Positions 26,911-36,679 of a stretch of 53,905 bases of DNA are shown in pieces. The position numbers and the translations under genes were made by a program. This DNA comes from Mycobacteriaceae bacterium 1482268.1. GTDB lineage: Bacteria; Actinomycetota; Actinomycetes; Mycobacteriales; Mycobacteriaceae. Numbering within the stretch: the first letter of the stretch is position 1; each line of letters begins with the position of its first letter. The notes under the pieces were generated by a model. That model did not search any database. It had not been told where the DNA came from and saw only the letters and a program-made list of their open reading frames with translations. The DNA is taken from contig LZSH01000550.1 of the NCBI GenBank assembly GCA_001665255.1, forward strand, positions 1 to 53,905, given 5' to 3'.

Positions 26911-28068
26911 TCATCGCTGCTCGGCCTTTTCCTTCTCTTGCGCTTGCTGCTTGAGGTTCTCCTCGACCTCCACATGCCACTTCTCGTTGGCTGCCGTGGT
27001 GTCCACCTCGATCTCGAAGCGATCGGTCATATCTGGCGTCACATCGGCGACATCCACGTAAAACTGCTGATACCACCGCCGCATCTGATAGACCGCGCCG
27101 TCCTCCTCGACCAGCAGCGGATTGTCAATGCGCGTCTTGTGTTTCCAGATCTCGACATCCTGCAGGAAGCCCTTGCTGACGCCGTCGGTGAACGTCGTCG
27201 CGAGCTTGTCGGTGGTCTTCTCGTCGAGCCCCTTGGGCTTCTCGACGATGACGCCCCACTGCAGCACGAACGAGTCCTGGGTAACCGGGTAGTGGCAATT
27301 GATCAGGATGGACTCGGCCTTGAAACCGCCGTAGTTGTTGTGCAGCCAGTTGATCATGAACGAGGGCCCGAAGTAGCTGGCCTCAGAATCCAGATGCGCC
27401 TCACCGTATGACGTGCCCAGATCGTTGACGTCCGGCCGGCCGACGTTGTGCAGGTACTGCGATGCGATATGGCCTTCGAAAACGTTCTTGAAGTACGTCG
27501 GCAGCCCGAAATGGATGTAGAAGAAGTGCGCCATATCGGTGACGTTGTCGATGATCTCGCGGCAGTTGGAACCCTCGATGAGCATCGAGTTCCAGCGCCA
27601 ATCGGTCCACCCATCGTCGGCGAACTCGGGGATCTCCGGAATGCGCACCTCTTCGGGAGGTGGATTGCCCTCGTGGTCGTGCCAGACGAACAGCAGACCG
27701 CCGCGGACGTCGGTATGCCACGCACGGGTGCGGGCCAGGCGCGGGGTGCGCTTGGCGTAGGGCACAAGCTTGCACTTGCCGTCGCCGCCCCAGCGCCAGT
27801 CGTGGAACGGGCAGGCCACCTCGTCGCCCTTGATGGTGCCCTGGGACAGATTGCCGCCCATGTGCCGGCAGTAGCCGTCGAGGATCTTGAGGTCGCCGTG
27901 CGAGTCGGCGAAGACGACCAGCATGGTGCCGAAGATCTCAACCCCGTGCGGCTTGCCGTCGAGGTAGTCCTTGACCGGGCCGAGGCAGTGCCAACCGCGC
28001 GCGTACCGGTCTGGCAGCGTGCCGGTGTCGATCTCGCGAACGCCGCTGTGAGCCGTGTCAGCCGTCAC
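26911..28068 (-). CDS. kshA: 3-ketosteroid 9-alpha-hydroxylase, oxygenase subunit
   Basis: This 385-residue Rieske non-haem iron oxygenase hydroxylates C9 of 3-ketosteroids; with KstD this causes ring B to open. The Rieske ligands are Cys67, His69, Cys86 and His89 (CRHMGGNLSQG, ACPFHDWRW). The mononuclear iron site is in IIDNVTDMAHFFYIHFG (Asp178, His181, His186). It needs the reductase KshB, which is not in this window. A perfect KstR site lies 28 bases upstream, shared with the divergent carbonic-anhydrase-like gene. Confidence 0.96.
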   Translation of the reverse strand: MTADTAHSGVREIDTGTLPDRYARGWHCLGPVKDYLDGKPHGVEIFGTMLVVFADSHGDLKILDGYCRHMGGNLSQGTIKGDEVACPFHDWRWGGDGKCKLVPYAKRTPRLARTRAWHTDVRGGLLFVWHDHEGNPPPEEVRIPEIPEFADDGWTDWRWNSMLIEGSNCREIIDNVTDMAHFFYIHFGLPTYFKNVFEGHIASQYLHNVGRPDVNDLGTSYGEAHLDSEASYFGPSFMINWLHNNYGGFKAESILINCHYPVTQDSFVLQWGVIVEKPKGLDEKTTDKLATTFTDGVSKGFLQDVEIWKHKTRIDNPLLVEEDGAVYQMRRWYQQFYVDVADVTPDMTDRFEIEVDTTAANEKWHVEVEENLKQQAQEKEKAEQR

Positions 28069-28096
28069 TTCGCGCCTCCCGTCCTTGCTCTCTAAC

Positions 28097-28110
28097 TAGA
28101 ACACGTTACA
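28097..28110. promoter_or_regulatory. KstR operator between kshA and the gamma-CA-like gene
   Basis: The sequence tagaacacgttaca matches T-N2-AAC-N2-GTT-N2-A fully and sits in the 98-base divergent gap. Confidence 0.85.
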
Positions 28111-28166
28111 GTTTTTCCCGTTCCCTGCGCAACATAAACGCCATCTACCTGCGGTATATCTAGACG

Positions 28167-28709
28167 ATGCCGCTGTTCACGTTCGAGGGGCGATCGCCGA
28201 AGGTCGATCCAGGCGCCTTCATCGCCCCAACCGCCACGCTCGTCGGCGATGTTCGCGTCGAAGCGGGTGCGTCGGTGTGGTTCAACGCGGTGCTGCGTGC
28301 CGACTTCGCACCCATCATCGTCCGCGAGGGCGCCAACGTACAGGACTGCTGCGTGCTGCACGCGCCGCCCGGCATTCCCGTCGACGTCGGACCCGGCGCG
28401 ACGGTGGCCCACGGCTGCGTGATTCACGGTGTCCACATCGGCTCCGAGGCCGTGATCGCCAACCACTCGACGGTGCTCGACGGCGCGGTGATCGGCTCGA
28501 GAAGCCTGATCGCAGCGCATTCGCTGGTGGTCGGAGGCACGAAGATCCCCGACGAAGTCGTCGCCGCGGGTGCGCCCGCGAAGATCAGGGGCCCGGTCGC
28601 GGGCACGGGGGCGCAACTGTGGGTGGACACCAATCCCCGCGCCTACCAGGACTTGGCGCGACGCTATGACGCCGGGTTGCGCGAGATCACCGAGCCGGGA
28701 ACGCCGTAG
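28167..28709 (+). CDS. Gamma-carbonic-anhydrase-like hexapeptide protein (Rv3525c homologue)
   Basis: This 180-residue left-handed beta-helix protein has the gamma-class metal-site segments QDCCVLHAPPG, VAHGCVIHGVHIG and AVIANHSTVLDGAVIG, in which histidines at the usual spacing can bind zinc or iron. Such proteins are often inactive paralogues or acyltransferase-like. It is divergent from kshA over a KstR site, as in M. tuberculosis. Its role in steroid breakdown is unknown. Confidence 0.85.
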   Translation: MPLFTFEGRSPKVDPGAFIAPTATLVGDVRVEAGASVWFNAVLRADFAPIIVREGANVQDCCVLHAPPGIPVDVGPGATVAHGCVIHGVHIGSEAVIANHSTVLDGAVIGSRSLIAAHSLVVGGTKIPDEVVAAGAPAKIRGPVAGTGAQLWVDTNPRAYQDLARRYDAGLREITEPGTP

Positions 28710-28738
28710 ATCTCGCGCGCGGCGCGTAACGTGGCGAC

Positions 28739-29722
28739 ATGCCGATCGGTCAGGTCGCTGCACTGTGGCGATACCCGGTGAAATCGCTCGGAGGCGAGCG
28801 GATCGAGAACGTCGACGTGGGACCCCGCGGACTGCTCGGTGACCGACTCTGGGCCGTCCGCGACCTCGACCGCGCTGCCACGGCGTCCGCCCGCCGCTTG
28901 CCCGCCCTGCTGACCGCCGGCGCCAGGTACCTCGGGCCGGTCGGCCCAGACGCGGGCCCGGGCAACGCCCCCGAGGTCGAGATCACCTTTCCCGACGGCG
29001 CCGTCCTGTCCAGCAGTGACGACCACGTCCACGCCAAACTATCCGAGCTGGTCGGCCGTGAGGTGTGCTTGACATCGCTGCCGCCCGCCGACGACACGAC
29101 GCTGCACCGGCTCAGCCGTCAGGAGAGGACCGATATCACGGCGGCCTCCATCCGCAAGGACTTCGGCATATCGGAAGACGAGAAGCTGCCCGACCTTTCG
29201 GTGTTCCGGATGTCCGATCTGGTCGCGTTCACCCGTTTCTCCACGCCGCCCGGCATGTTCGTCGACCTCGCCCCGGTTCATGTGCTCAGCCAGACGAGCC
29301 TGGCCACCATCGGCGCAGAAGTCGGCGCAGAGCTGGATGCGCGCCGGTTCCGGCCCAATATCGTTCTTGCCTTGGACCATGCGGATGACGATCTGCCCGA
29401 GTCGCATTGGACAGGCGCTCACCTCACCGTCGGTGGCGTCGCGCTCGACGTCCTCATGCCGACGATCCGCTGTGTCGTGCCCAGTCGGGCGCAACCAGGG
29501 TTCGACGTCGATCCCCGCATCACCAAAGCCGTTGCGGCCAAAGCGCAGCGGTGTCTGGGGGTCTATTGCAGCGTCAATTCGAATGGATCGGTGCGGGTCG
29601 GTGACGACGTTGATCTCCAGCACGCCAGCGTGCCGCGGCAGCTGCTGTCGCAGACCGCCCGCCGAACGAAGCGACTTGCGCTGGGGGCTGTGACCGCGGC
29701 CGCGGATCGGCTGTCGCGCTAA
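28739..29722 (+). CDS. MOSC-domain protein
   Basis: This 327-residue protein has an N-terminal beta-barrel (QVAALWRYPVKSLGGERI) and a C-terminal MOSC domain (RFRPNIVLAL, PTIRCVVPSRAQP with the key cysteine, QRCLGVYCSVNSNGSVRVGD). MOSC proteins bind sulfur carriers or the molybdenum cofactor; the mARC-type members reduce N-hydroxylated compounds. It lies 29 bases after the carbonic-anhydrase-like gene, possibly in the same KstR-controlled unit. Its stop overlaps the convergent NTF2-like gene by 4 bases. I do not recall it in this spot in M. tuberculosis. Confidence 0.85.
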   Translation: MPIGQVAALWRYPVKSLGGERIENVDVGPRGLLGDRLWAVRDLDRAATASARRLPALLTAGARYLGPVGPDAGPGNAPEVEITFPDGAVLSSSDDHVHAKLSELVGREVCLTSLPPADDTTLHRLSRQERTDITAASIRKDFGISEDEKLPDLSVFRMSDLVAFTRFSTPPGMFVDLAPVHVLSQTSLATIGAEVGAELDARRFRPNIVLALDHADDDLPESHWTGAHLTVGGVALDVLMPTIRCVVPSRAQPGFDVDPRITKAVAAKAQRCLGVYCSVNSNGSVRVGDDVDLQHASVPRQLLSQTARRTKRLALGAVTAAADRLSR

Positions 29723-30123
29723 ATCTTGCGCGCGCTTTTGGTGGCGGCGTCGAGTTCCCAGTAGGCACGTAGCGCGGTGATCTTGCCCTCGTCGTTCACG
29801 CGGTAAGTGAACACCCCCTCGGCGACGACCTCGTATCCGCTCGACCGGATCACGATGTGGCCGACGTTGGCTTCCTCGTTGCCGCACTGGTAGGTCTTGT
29901 CGAAGTTGAATGTCAGCTCGCTCGGTGCGATCGCCATGTCGTAGAACTTCGCGATCGCCTCTTTCCCCCTGTGTCCCTTGCCTTCCGGGTCGAAGTGCGA
30001 CGGCCCGATCGGATCCTCCACGATGGCGTCGTCGGCGAATACCGCCAGCCAGGCTTCCTTGTCGCGGGCCACGGCTGCCTCGCGCGAGCGCTTGCCTGCG
30101 AGGTGGACCGGCGACTCACTCAT
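29719..30123 (-). CDS. NTF2/SnoaL-like protein
   Basis: This 134-residue single-domain cone-shaped fold resembles ketosteroid-isomerase-like and polyketide-cyclase-like proteins: FADDAIVEDPIGPSHFDPEGKG near residue 35 and GVFTYRVNDEGKITALRAYW near the end. It could isomerise or cyclise a steroid-derived intermediate, or be a limonene-epoxide-hydrolase-like enzyme. The ATG at 30123 overlaps the upstream F420-type gene by 4 bases (ATGA), so it ends the five-gene operon beginning at 34246. Confidence 0.8.
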   Translation of the reverse strand: MSESPVHLAGKRSREAAVARDKEAWLAVFADDAIVEDPIGPSHFDPEGKGHRGKEAIAKFYDMAIAPSELTFNFDKTYQCGNEEANVGHIVIRSSGYEVVAEGVFTYRVNDEGKITALRAYWELDAATKSARKI

Positions 30124-31003
30124 TCCTGCCACCCGGAATGGATGTAGGTGTCGGCGAAGCGCTTCACCGAATCCTGCTTGGCCGACAGCGGAGCATCGAA
30201 GCCCAAACCATCGAAAATCCAGGGCATGACGATGTTGTCGGTGACGCCGGCCTCGGCGAGTTCGCGGTGTCCGTCGATTCCGAACTTGTCTATGCAGACG
30301 GCTTGGAACTCGAATGGGTCGTCGGCGCGGTCGTTTTCGGCCAGCAGTTTCTTGAGCTTGCCGATGATCTCGGCAAGCTCGGCGCCCTTCAGCATCGCAC
30401 TCGTCCAACCGTTACCGACACGTGCCGCCCGCTTGAGCGCCGCGTCGGTGTGGCCGCCGATGTAGAACGGCACCGGCTTGCTGGGAGCCGGACTCATCTG
30501 CAGCTTGTCGAAGTCGTAGAACTCGCCGTGGAACTCCACCATCCCGCCGGCGAGGACGAGCTTGATCACCTCGATCATCTCGTCGACGCGCTTGCCGCGC
30601 TTGGCGTACGGCTGGCCGCACCATTCGAATTCCTCTGGTGCCCAGCCGATCCCGACGCCGAATCCGAAGCGATTGTTGGTCAGGTTGGCCACCGAGCCGA
30701 CCTGTCGGGCCAGCAGCAGGGGATTGCGCGAGCCGAGCTTCATCACGTTGGTGTAGAACCGTAGGGTCGAAGTGACGGCGCCCATCGCACCGGCGGCGAT
30801 CAGCGGGTCGACCCACGGGGTGTTCTCGTCCCACATCCGCGAGCCGTCCGGGGTGTAGGGGTAGTCCGCCGACTGCTTCTCCATGTAGAAGATCGAGTCG
30901 GGAAGCGCGATGTTGTCGAAGCCCGCCTCCTCGACCGTCTTCGCCAGCTCGATCAGCTGGTCGATCGGGCACATCGGCACCGCGCAGGTGTACTGCATGC
31001 GCG

Positions 31004-31007
<4 letters not shown>
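30120..31007 (-). CDS. F420-dependent luciferase-like oxidoreductase
   Basis: This 295-residue TIM-barrel of the LLM family has the start PIDQLIELAKTVEEAGFDNI, the RFGFGVGIGWAPEEFEWCG loop, KRVDEMIEVIKLVLAGG and the PFYIGGHTDAALKRAARVGNGW signature typical of F420-dependent members. It probably reduces or oxidises a steroid catabolite with coenzyme F420. The ATG at 31007 overlaps the stop of ltp3 (ATGA); ATG 30998 is an alternative. It is a second LLM gene, distinct from the Rv3520c-like gene at 34305. Confidence 0.83.
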
Positions 31008-32172
<1,165 letters not shown>

Positions 32173-32176
<4 letters not shown>

Positions 32177-33234
32177 TTCGCCTCCATCACCGCGACGAGA
32201 TTCTGTTGCAGCGCTGGGCCGCTGGTGGCATGCGCCAGCACGCGGCTCGCCGTGCCGTCGAAGATGTGCTGTGCTGCGAACCCGATTCGCTCGAGTCCGG
32301 CCGAGAACATCGGGTTGGCCGCCAATACCCCACCTGATGGGTTGACCTTCGCCGAGTCGGGCAGGCCGATCGACTCGGTCAGGATCAGGTGCTGGTGGCT
32401 GAATGGGGCATAGATCTCGGCGACCTCGATCGAGCTGGTGTCACCGCCTGTCGCCGCCTTGGCCGACGCCTCCGTGGACGGCGACGTGGTCAGATCACGC
32501 GCGCCCAGCACCGGCGTCTCGATGCGGTGTTCGATGCCGGTGATCCACGCGGGGTTCTCCCGCAGCTCGCGGGCCTTGCCGCCGGCGGCCAGGACGATCG
32601 CCGAAGCGCCGTCGGTGATCGGCGCAATGTCGTGGCGCCGCAACGGATCTGCGAAGTACGGCCGCGCCAGCAGTTCATCAAGGCTCTTCGCCGGCTTTTC
32701 GGAATCGGTGCGCTGCGCGACCGCGAACGAGTCCAGCGCGACCTGGGCCATCTGTTCGGCGGTCCACTTGCCCGCGTCGAGCCCCAAGCGCGCCTGCAGA
32801 CCTGCCATCGACACCGAGTCGGGCCACAGCGGTGCGACCGTGTACGGGTCGGTCTGCAATGCGAGCACCCGGCGCAGCGTGCCCGCCGACGACTTGCCGA
32901 AGCCGTAAACCAGCGCGGTCTCGACCTCTCCGGTGAGAATCTTGATGTAGGCCTCGTAGAGTGCCCACGCGGCGTCCATCTCGACGTGCGACTCGTTGAT
33001 CGGTGGCACCGCCCCAATCGAGTCGATGGCCGAAATGAACGAGAACGCCCGGCCGGCAAGGTAATCCGACGAGCCGGAGCACCAGAACCCGATGTCGGTC
33101 TGCTGCAGGCCGAGTTCGTCGTAGAGCCGGCGGAAACACGGCATCAGCATTTCGACGCCGTTGGTGGTGCCGTCGGTGCGGCGCACATGCGGGGCATGGG
33201 CGAAACCGACGACGGCTACATCGCGAAAACTCAT
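32173..33234 (-). CDS. ltp4: SCP2-thiolase-family lipid-transfer protein/aldolase Ltp4 (Rv3522 homologue)
   Basis: This 353-residue thiolase-fold protein starts MSFRDVAVVGFAHAP; the ATG at 33234 was chosen because the longer frame has no family similarity. The usual cysteine region is replaced (PPINESHVEMDAAWALYEAY). The C-terminal part has VNPSGGVLAANPMFSAGLER and HATSGPALQQN. Like Ltp3 it lacks the classic thiolase nucleophile and is probably a partner aldolase acting on steroid side-chain thioesters, with the DUF35 protein encoded 13 bases upstream. Confidence 0.85.
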
Positions 33235-33247
33235 GTGGCGGGCCCCT

Positions 33248-34246
33248 TTAGAGGTGGTGCTTGTAGGTGTCGTAGTCGGCGTCGGGTTCGCCGGTCGGTT
33301 TGAAGTACTCGATGTTGTCGATGCCGAGACCCCAGTCTTCGCGGGGCTTCCACACCGCCTGCACGCGCATGCCCATCCGCACGTCGGCGACATCGATCTC
33401 CTGGATCAGGTGCAGGAACGGGATGTCCGCACCGTCGAGCAGCACATACGCGGCGACATACGGTGGCTTGATCCGCTGACCCGCGAACGGGATGTTGATG
33501 ATCGCGAACGTCGTCACCGTGCCTTTGTCCGGCAACTCGACGAACGTGTCCAGCTCGAGGCCGGTGGCCGGATCGGCCTCCTTGGGCGGGAAGTAGACCT
33601 TCCCGTTTTCACCTGTGCGAGCGCCGAGCAGCTTGCCGTCCTCCAGCCCACGCAGGAACGCGCTCTCCGGAAACGATGCGGTGTGCTGGATTTCGATGCT
33701 GCTGGGCGACACCTGGATGGTGACCGGCTCACGGTCGTCGGGATCAGCGGACGGCTCTACAGATTCTTCGTCGTCGCCGATCGCGAAGTAGGCGATGTCG
33801 GTGATCGCGCCGACCGGCTCGTCGACCCAGTGGGCGTGCACCCTCGCCCCGGTGCTGATCGCATCGGAGGAATCCGCAGCGACCGCATGCAGCAGTGGGG
33901 TGTCGGCACCATCGAGCTTGATCAGTGCCCACGCGAACGGCTTGTCCAGGGGCTGACCCTCGAGCGGCTCGGACTGCCACGTCCACGACACCACGGTCCC
34001 GACGCTGGCCACCGGCACCACCTCGGTCAACGGCGCGTAGGTCACAGGGTCATACTCAGCGGGCGGTACGAGCACCCGTCCGTCCGAACCGCGGACACCG
34101 AGGATGCGGCGTCCGCGCAGGGCTGTGAAGAACTGGGACAGGAGTGGTCCGACTGAACGGGTGTAGTCGAATGACAGCTTCAGCGGTGCCGAAAGGGGCT
34201 TCTGATGCGCGTCGATCTGCACCGGGCTGCTTTGGCTGGTGGTCAC
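33248..34246 (-). CDS. Double OB-fold DUF35 protein (Rv3521 homologue)
   Basis: This 332-residue protein has two similar halves, each with an OB-fold acyl-CoA-associated segment: RILGVRGSDGRVLVPP (about residue 47) and LLGARTGENGKVYFPP (about residue 210). They end in VHAHWVDEP and VQAVWKPRED respectively, so it looks like an internal duplication. DUF35 proteins dock onto thiolase-fold enzymes; in the Ltp2-ChsH2 complex they feed a retro-aldolase. The GTG at 34246 lies 9 bases from a perfect KstR palindrome. It heads the ltp4-ltp3-LLM-NTF2 operon. Confidence 0.82.
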   Translation of the reverse strand: MTTSQSSPVQIDAHQKPLSAPLKLSFDYTRSVGPLLSQFFTALRGRRILGVRGSDGRVLVPPAEYDPVTYAPLTEVVPVASVGTVVSWTWQSEPLEGQPLDKPFAWALIKLDGADTPLLHAVAADSSDAISTGARVHAHWVDEPVGAITDIAYFAIGDDEESVEPSADPDDREPVTIQVSPSSIEIQHTASFPESAFLRGLEDGKLLGARTGENGKVYFPPKEADPATGLELDTFVELPDKGTVTTFAIINIPFAGQRIKPPYVAAYVLLDGADIPFLHLIQEIDVADVRMGMRVQAVWKPREDWGLGIDNIEYFKPTGEPDADYDTYKHHL

Positions 34247-34255
34247 AGCATCGAG

Positions 34256-34269
34256 TAGAACAGGTTCTA
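34256..34269. promoter_or_regulatory. KstR operator between the ltp operon and the Rv3520c-like gene
   Basis: The sequence tagaacaggttcta matches the full consensus, with perfectly palindromic arms (tagaac/gttcta). It lies in the 58-base gap between divergent genes. Confidence 0.88.
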
Positions 34270-34304
34270 AGAATGGTTTCAACCATGGGTCGGAAGGCGG
34301 GCTA

Positions 34305-35345
34305 ATGAAGTTGGGTTTGCAGCTCGGCTATTGGGGCGCGCAGCCGCCCGAGAACGCGGCTGAACTCGTCGCCACGGCCGAGGAGGCCGGCTTCGACACC
34401 GTGTTCACCGCCGAGGCGTGGGGGTCTGACGCCTACACCCCGCTGGCGTGGTGGGGCCGCGAGACCAAGCGGATGCGTCTTGGCACGTCGGTGATCCAGC
34501 TGTCGGCCAGGACGCCGACAGCGTGCGCAATGGCCGCGCTGACTTTGGACCACCTGTCCGGCGGGCGGCACATCCTCGGGCTCGGGGTTTCGGGGCCGCA
34601 GGTGGTCGAGGGCTGGTACGGGCAGAAGTTCCCCAAGCCGCTGGCCCGCACGCGGGAGTACGTAGACATCCTGCGCCAGGTGTGGGCGCGCGAAGCTCCC
34701 GTACACAGCGACGGGCCGCATTACCCGCTGCCGCTGACAGGGGAGGGCACCACCGGTCTGGGCAAGTCGCTCAAGCCGATCACCCATCCGTTGCGTGCGG
34801 ACATCCCGGTCATGCTCGGCGCGGAAGGTCCGAAGAACGTCGCGCTTGCTGCCGAGATCTGCGACGGCTGGTTGCCGATCTTCTACTCGCCGCGGATCGC
34901 CGGCATGTACAACGAGTGGCTCGATGAGGGCTTCGCCCGTCCCGGCGCAAGGCGGACCCGCGAGACCTTCGAGATCTGCGCGACCGCGCAGGTGGTTGTC
35001 ACCGACGACCGCCCGGCGATCATGGAGCTCATGAAGCCGCACCTCGCGCTGTATATGGGCGGAATGGGCGCTGAAGACACCAACTTCCATGCCGACGTCT
35101 ACCGCCGGATGGGTTATGCCGAGGTGGTCGACGACGTCACCAAGCTGTTCCGGTCTGGGAGTCAGGACGGAAAAGACCGAGCTGCCAAGATCATTCCCGA
35201 CGAACTCGTCGACGACTCGGCCATCGTGGGTGACCTGACCTACGTCCAGGAACAGATGAAGGCGTGGGAGGCTGCGGGCGTCACGATGATGGTGGTTGGT
35301 GCCCGCTCGCCGGAGCAGATCCGCGACCTTGCCGGGCTGCTGTAG
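34305..35345 (+). CDS. F420-dependent luciferase-like oxidoreductase (Rv3520c homologue)
   Basis: This 346-residue LLM-family TIM-barrel starts MKLGLQLGYWGAQPPENAAE. It has VFTAEAWGSDAYTPLAWWG, RLGTSVIQLSARTPTACAM and the F420-type LGLGVSGPQVVEGWYG. It is expected to use coenzyme F420; the M. tuberculosis homologue has been linked to F420 binding (from memory). The ATG at 34305 follows the divergent KstR site by 35 bases and has a GAAGGCGGG-type ribosome site. The steroid substrate is unknown. Confidence 0.85.
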   Translation: MKLGLQLGYWGAQPPENAAELVATAEEAGFDTVFTAEAWGSDAYTPLAWWGRETKRMRLGTSVIQLSARTPTACAMAALTLDHLSGGRHILGLGVSGPQVVEGWYGQKFPKPLARTREYVDILRQVWAREAPVHSDGPHYPLPLTGEGTTGLGKSLKPITHPLRADIPVMLGAEGPKNVALAAEICDGWLPIFYSPRIAGMYNEWLDEGFARPGARRTRETFEICATAQVVVTDDRPAIMELMKPHLALYMGGMGAEDTNFHADVYRRMGYAEVVDDVTKLFRSGSQDGKDRAAKIIPDELVDDSAIVGDLTYVQEQMKAWEAAGVTMMVVGARSPEQIRDLAGLL

Positions 35346-35364
35346 ACAGTTCTTGCTAGTTGTC

Positions 35365-35378
35365 TAGAACGCGTTCTA
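35365..35378. promoter_or_regulatory. KstR operator upstream of the Rv3519-like gene
   Basis: The sequence tagaacgcgttcta is a perfect palindrome that extends to an 18-bp tctagaacgcgttctaga (35,363-35,380). It lies 10 bases before the ATG of the acetoacetate-decarboxylase-like gene. Confidence 0.9.
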
Positions 35379-35388
35379 GATTGGCTCG

Positions 35389-36102
35389 ATGACTGGTTCC
35401 CAGCACACCATCGCCGGCCAGGTCGTCACGATGCCGGTGGAGATCCGCAAGGCCCAGCAGCACATGGCCATGTTTTCCGTCGATGCCGATGCCACCCAGG
35501 AGCTGATCGACTACAGCGGGCTGACCGTGTGCCGCTACCGGCCCGGTCGCGCCATCGCGGTCCTGATGCTGATGCACTACATCGACGGTGACCTCGGTCA
35601 GTACTACGAATTCGGCACCAACCTGATGGTCAACCAACCGGGATCTGATGCGACGGGCCTGCGAGCCCTGCAATCGGCGGGCGCGTTCATCCATCATCTG
35701 CCCGTCGATCAGGAGTTCACGCTGGAAGCGGGAACAAAGATCTGGGGTTATCCGAAAGTGATGGCCGACTTCACGATTCGCGACGGCCGCCAGTTCGGCT
35801 TCGACCTCACCATCGACGGTCAATTCGTGCTCGGCATGGAGTTCCGCCGCGGAGTGCCGATCCGATTGACACCGCGCACTCAGGCACAGCGCAGCTATTC
35901 GCACCGCGACGGCGTCACCCGTGAAACCGCATTCGAGATGTCGACCAGCGGCGTGCGCAACCGACCGGGCGGGGTGAAGATGCGGCTGGGCGACCATCCG
36001 TACGCGAAAGAACTCGGCTCGCTCGGCTTGCCGAAAGCCGCCATGCTGTCGAGCTCAGTGGCCAACGTCGAAATGTCGTTCGGCGACGCTACCGCCGTCT
36101 GA
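35389..36102 (+). CDS. Acetoacetate-decarboxylase-family protein (Rv3519 homologue)
   Basis: This 237-residue protein resembles acetoacetate decarboxylase: LQSAGAFIHHLPVDQEFT, then GTKIWGYPKVMADFTI (about residues 120-137), where the lysines could form the Schiff base. ADC-like proteins also act as aldolases or hydratases on keto acids. It has its own KstR site, 10 bases upstream. It converges with the DUF3558 lipoprotein gene after 12 bases. The reaction is not known. Confidence 0.78.
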   Translation: MTGSQHTIAGQVVTMPVEIRKAQQHMAMFSVDADATQELIDYSGLTVCRYRPGRAIAVLMLMHYIDGDLGQYYEFGTNLMVNQPGSDATGLRALQSAGAFIHHLPVDQEFTLEAGTKIWGYPKVMADFTIRDGRQFGFDLTIDGQFVLGMEFRRGVPIRLTPRTQAQRSYSHRDGVTRETAFEMSTSGVRNRPGGVKMRLGDHPYAKELGSLGLPKAAMLSSSVANVEMSFGDATAV

Positions 36103-36114
36103 CGGACGATGCGG

Positions 36115-36618
36115 TTACTGCGGCAACTGGGGCCCGATTTTTCGGGCGAGGTCGACGGCTGCGTTGTCGGCGTCGGGACCCATCAGCGCCAGCACCGCGA
36201 CCTGCACGGTGTTGGCGCGACCGCCCGCGGGAAACTCGACCATGCCGCTCGCGAGGTTGCGCATCCCGTCCGGACCCGGCGTGCCGACCTCACCGAAGCC
36301 GGGTTCTGGCGGCGGAAGGGCGCCGTTGGCCGCGCTGCCGGGGTTGCCGATCTCCACCGTGACCGACTCGTAGGTCTCGCGGTTCTCCCACGTACAGGCG
36401 GGGGCGTCGGGACTTCCTCCGATCGCCCGGCCCTCGACGGGCTTACCGAGCAGTTTGGCGATGTCGTCGGCACTGACCAGCTTGCACGCGTCGATGGCCG
36501 ATCCCGCGGCGGGTGGCGTGCTCGACGGCGACGAGGTGGCTTGTGGTTTGTCGCCGCCACAGCCGGCGACCGCGAGACCCGTTGCGAGCGCGACGAATGC
36601 GAATGTGGTTCTGCTCAT
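36115..36618 (-). CDS. DUF3558-type lipoprotein
   Basis: This 167-residue lipoprotein has a clear lipobox (AVAGC, cysteine near residue 20), a Ser/Pro-rich linker and a globular domain with DACKLVSADDIAKLLGKPV and APACTWENRETYESVTVEI, typical of DUF3558 proteins that sit on the outer face of the mycobacterial membrane. A second cysteine pair could form a disulfide. Its function is unknown. It is divergent from cyp142 (61-base gap) and carries no visible KstR site. Confidence 0.82.
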   Translation of the reverse strand: MSRTTFAFVALATGLAVAGCGGDKPQATSSPSSTPPAAGSAIDACKLVSADDIAKLLGKPVEGRAIGGSPDAPACTWENRETYESVTVEIGNPGSAANGALPPPEPGFGEVGTPGPDGMRNLASGMVEFPAGGRANTVQVAVLALMGPDADNAAVDLARKIGPQLPQ

Positions 36619-36679
36619 GCGGGATCACGGTAATGCAGCTGAGCCGTATGGATTTCCTTGGTAACCGATGGAGGCAGGA

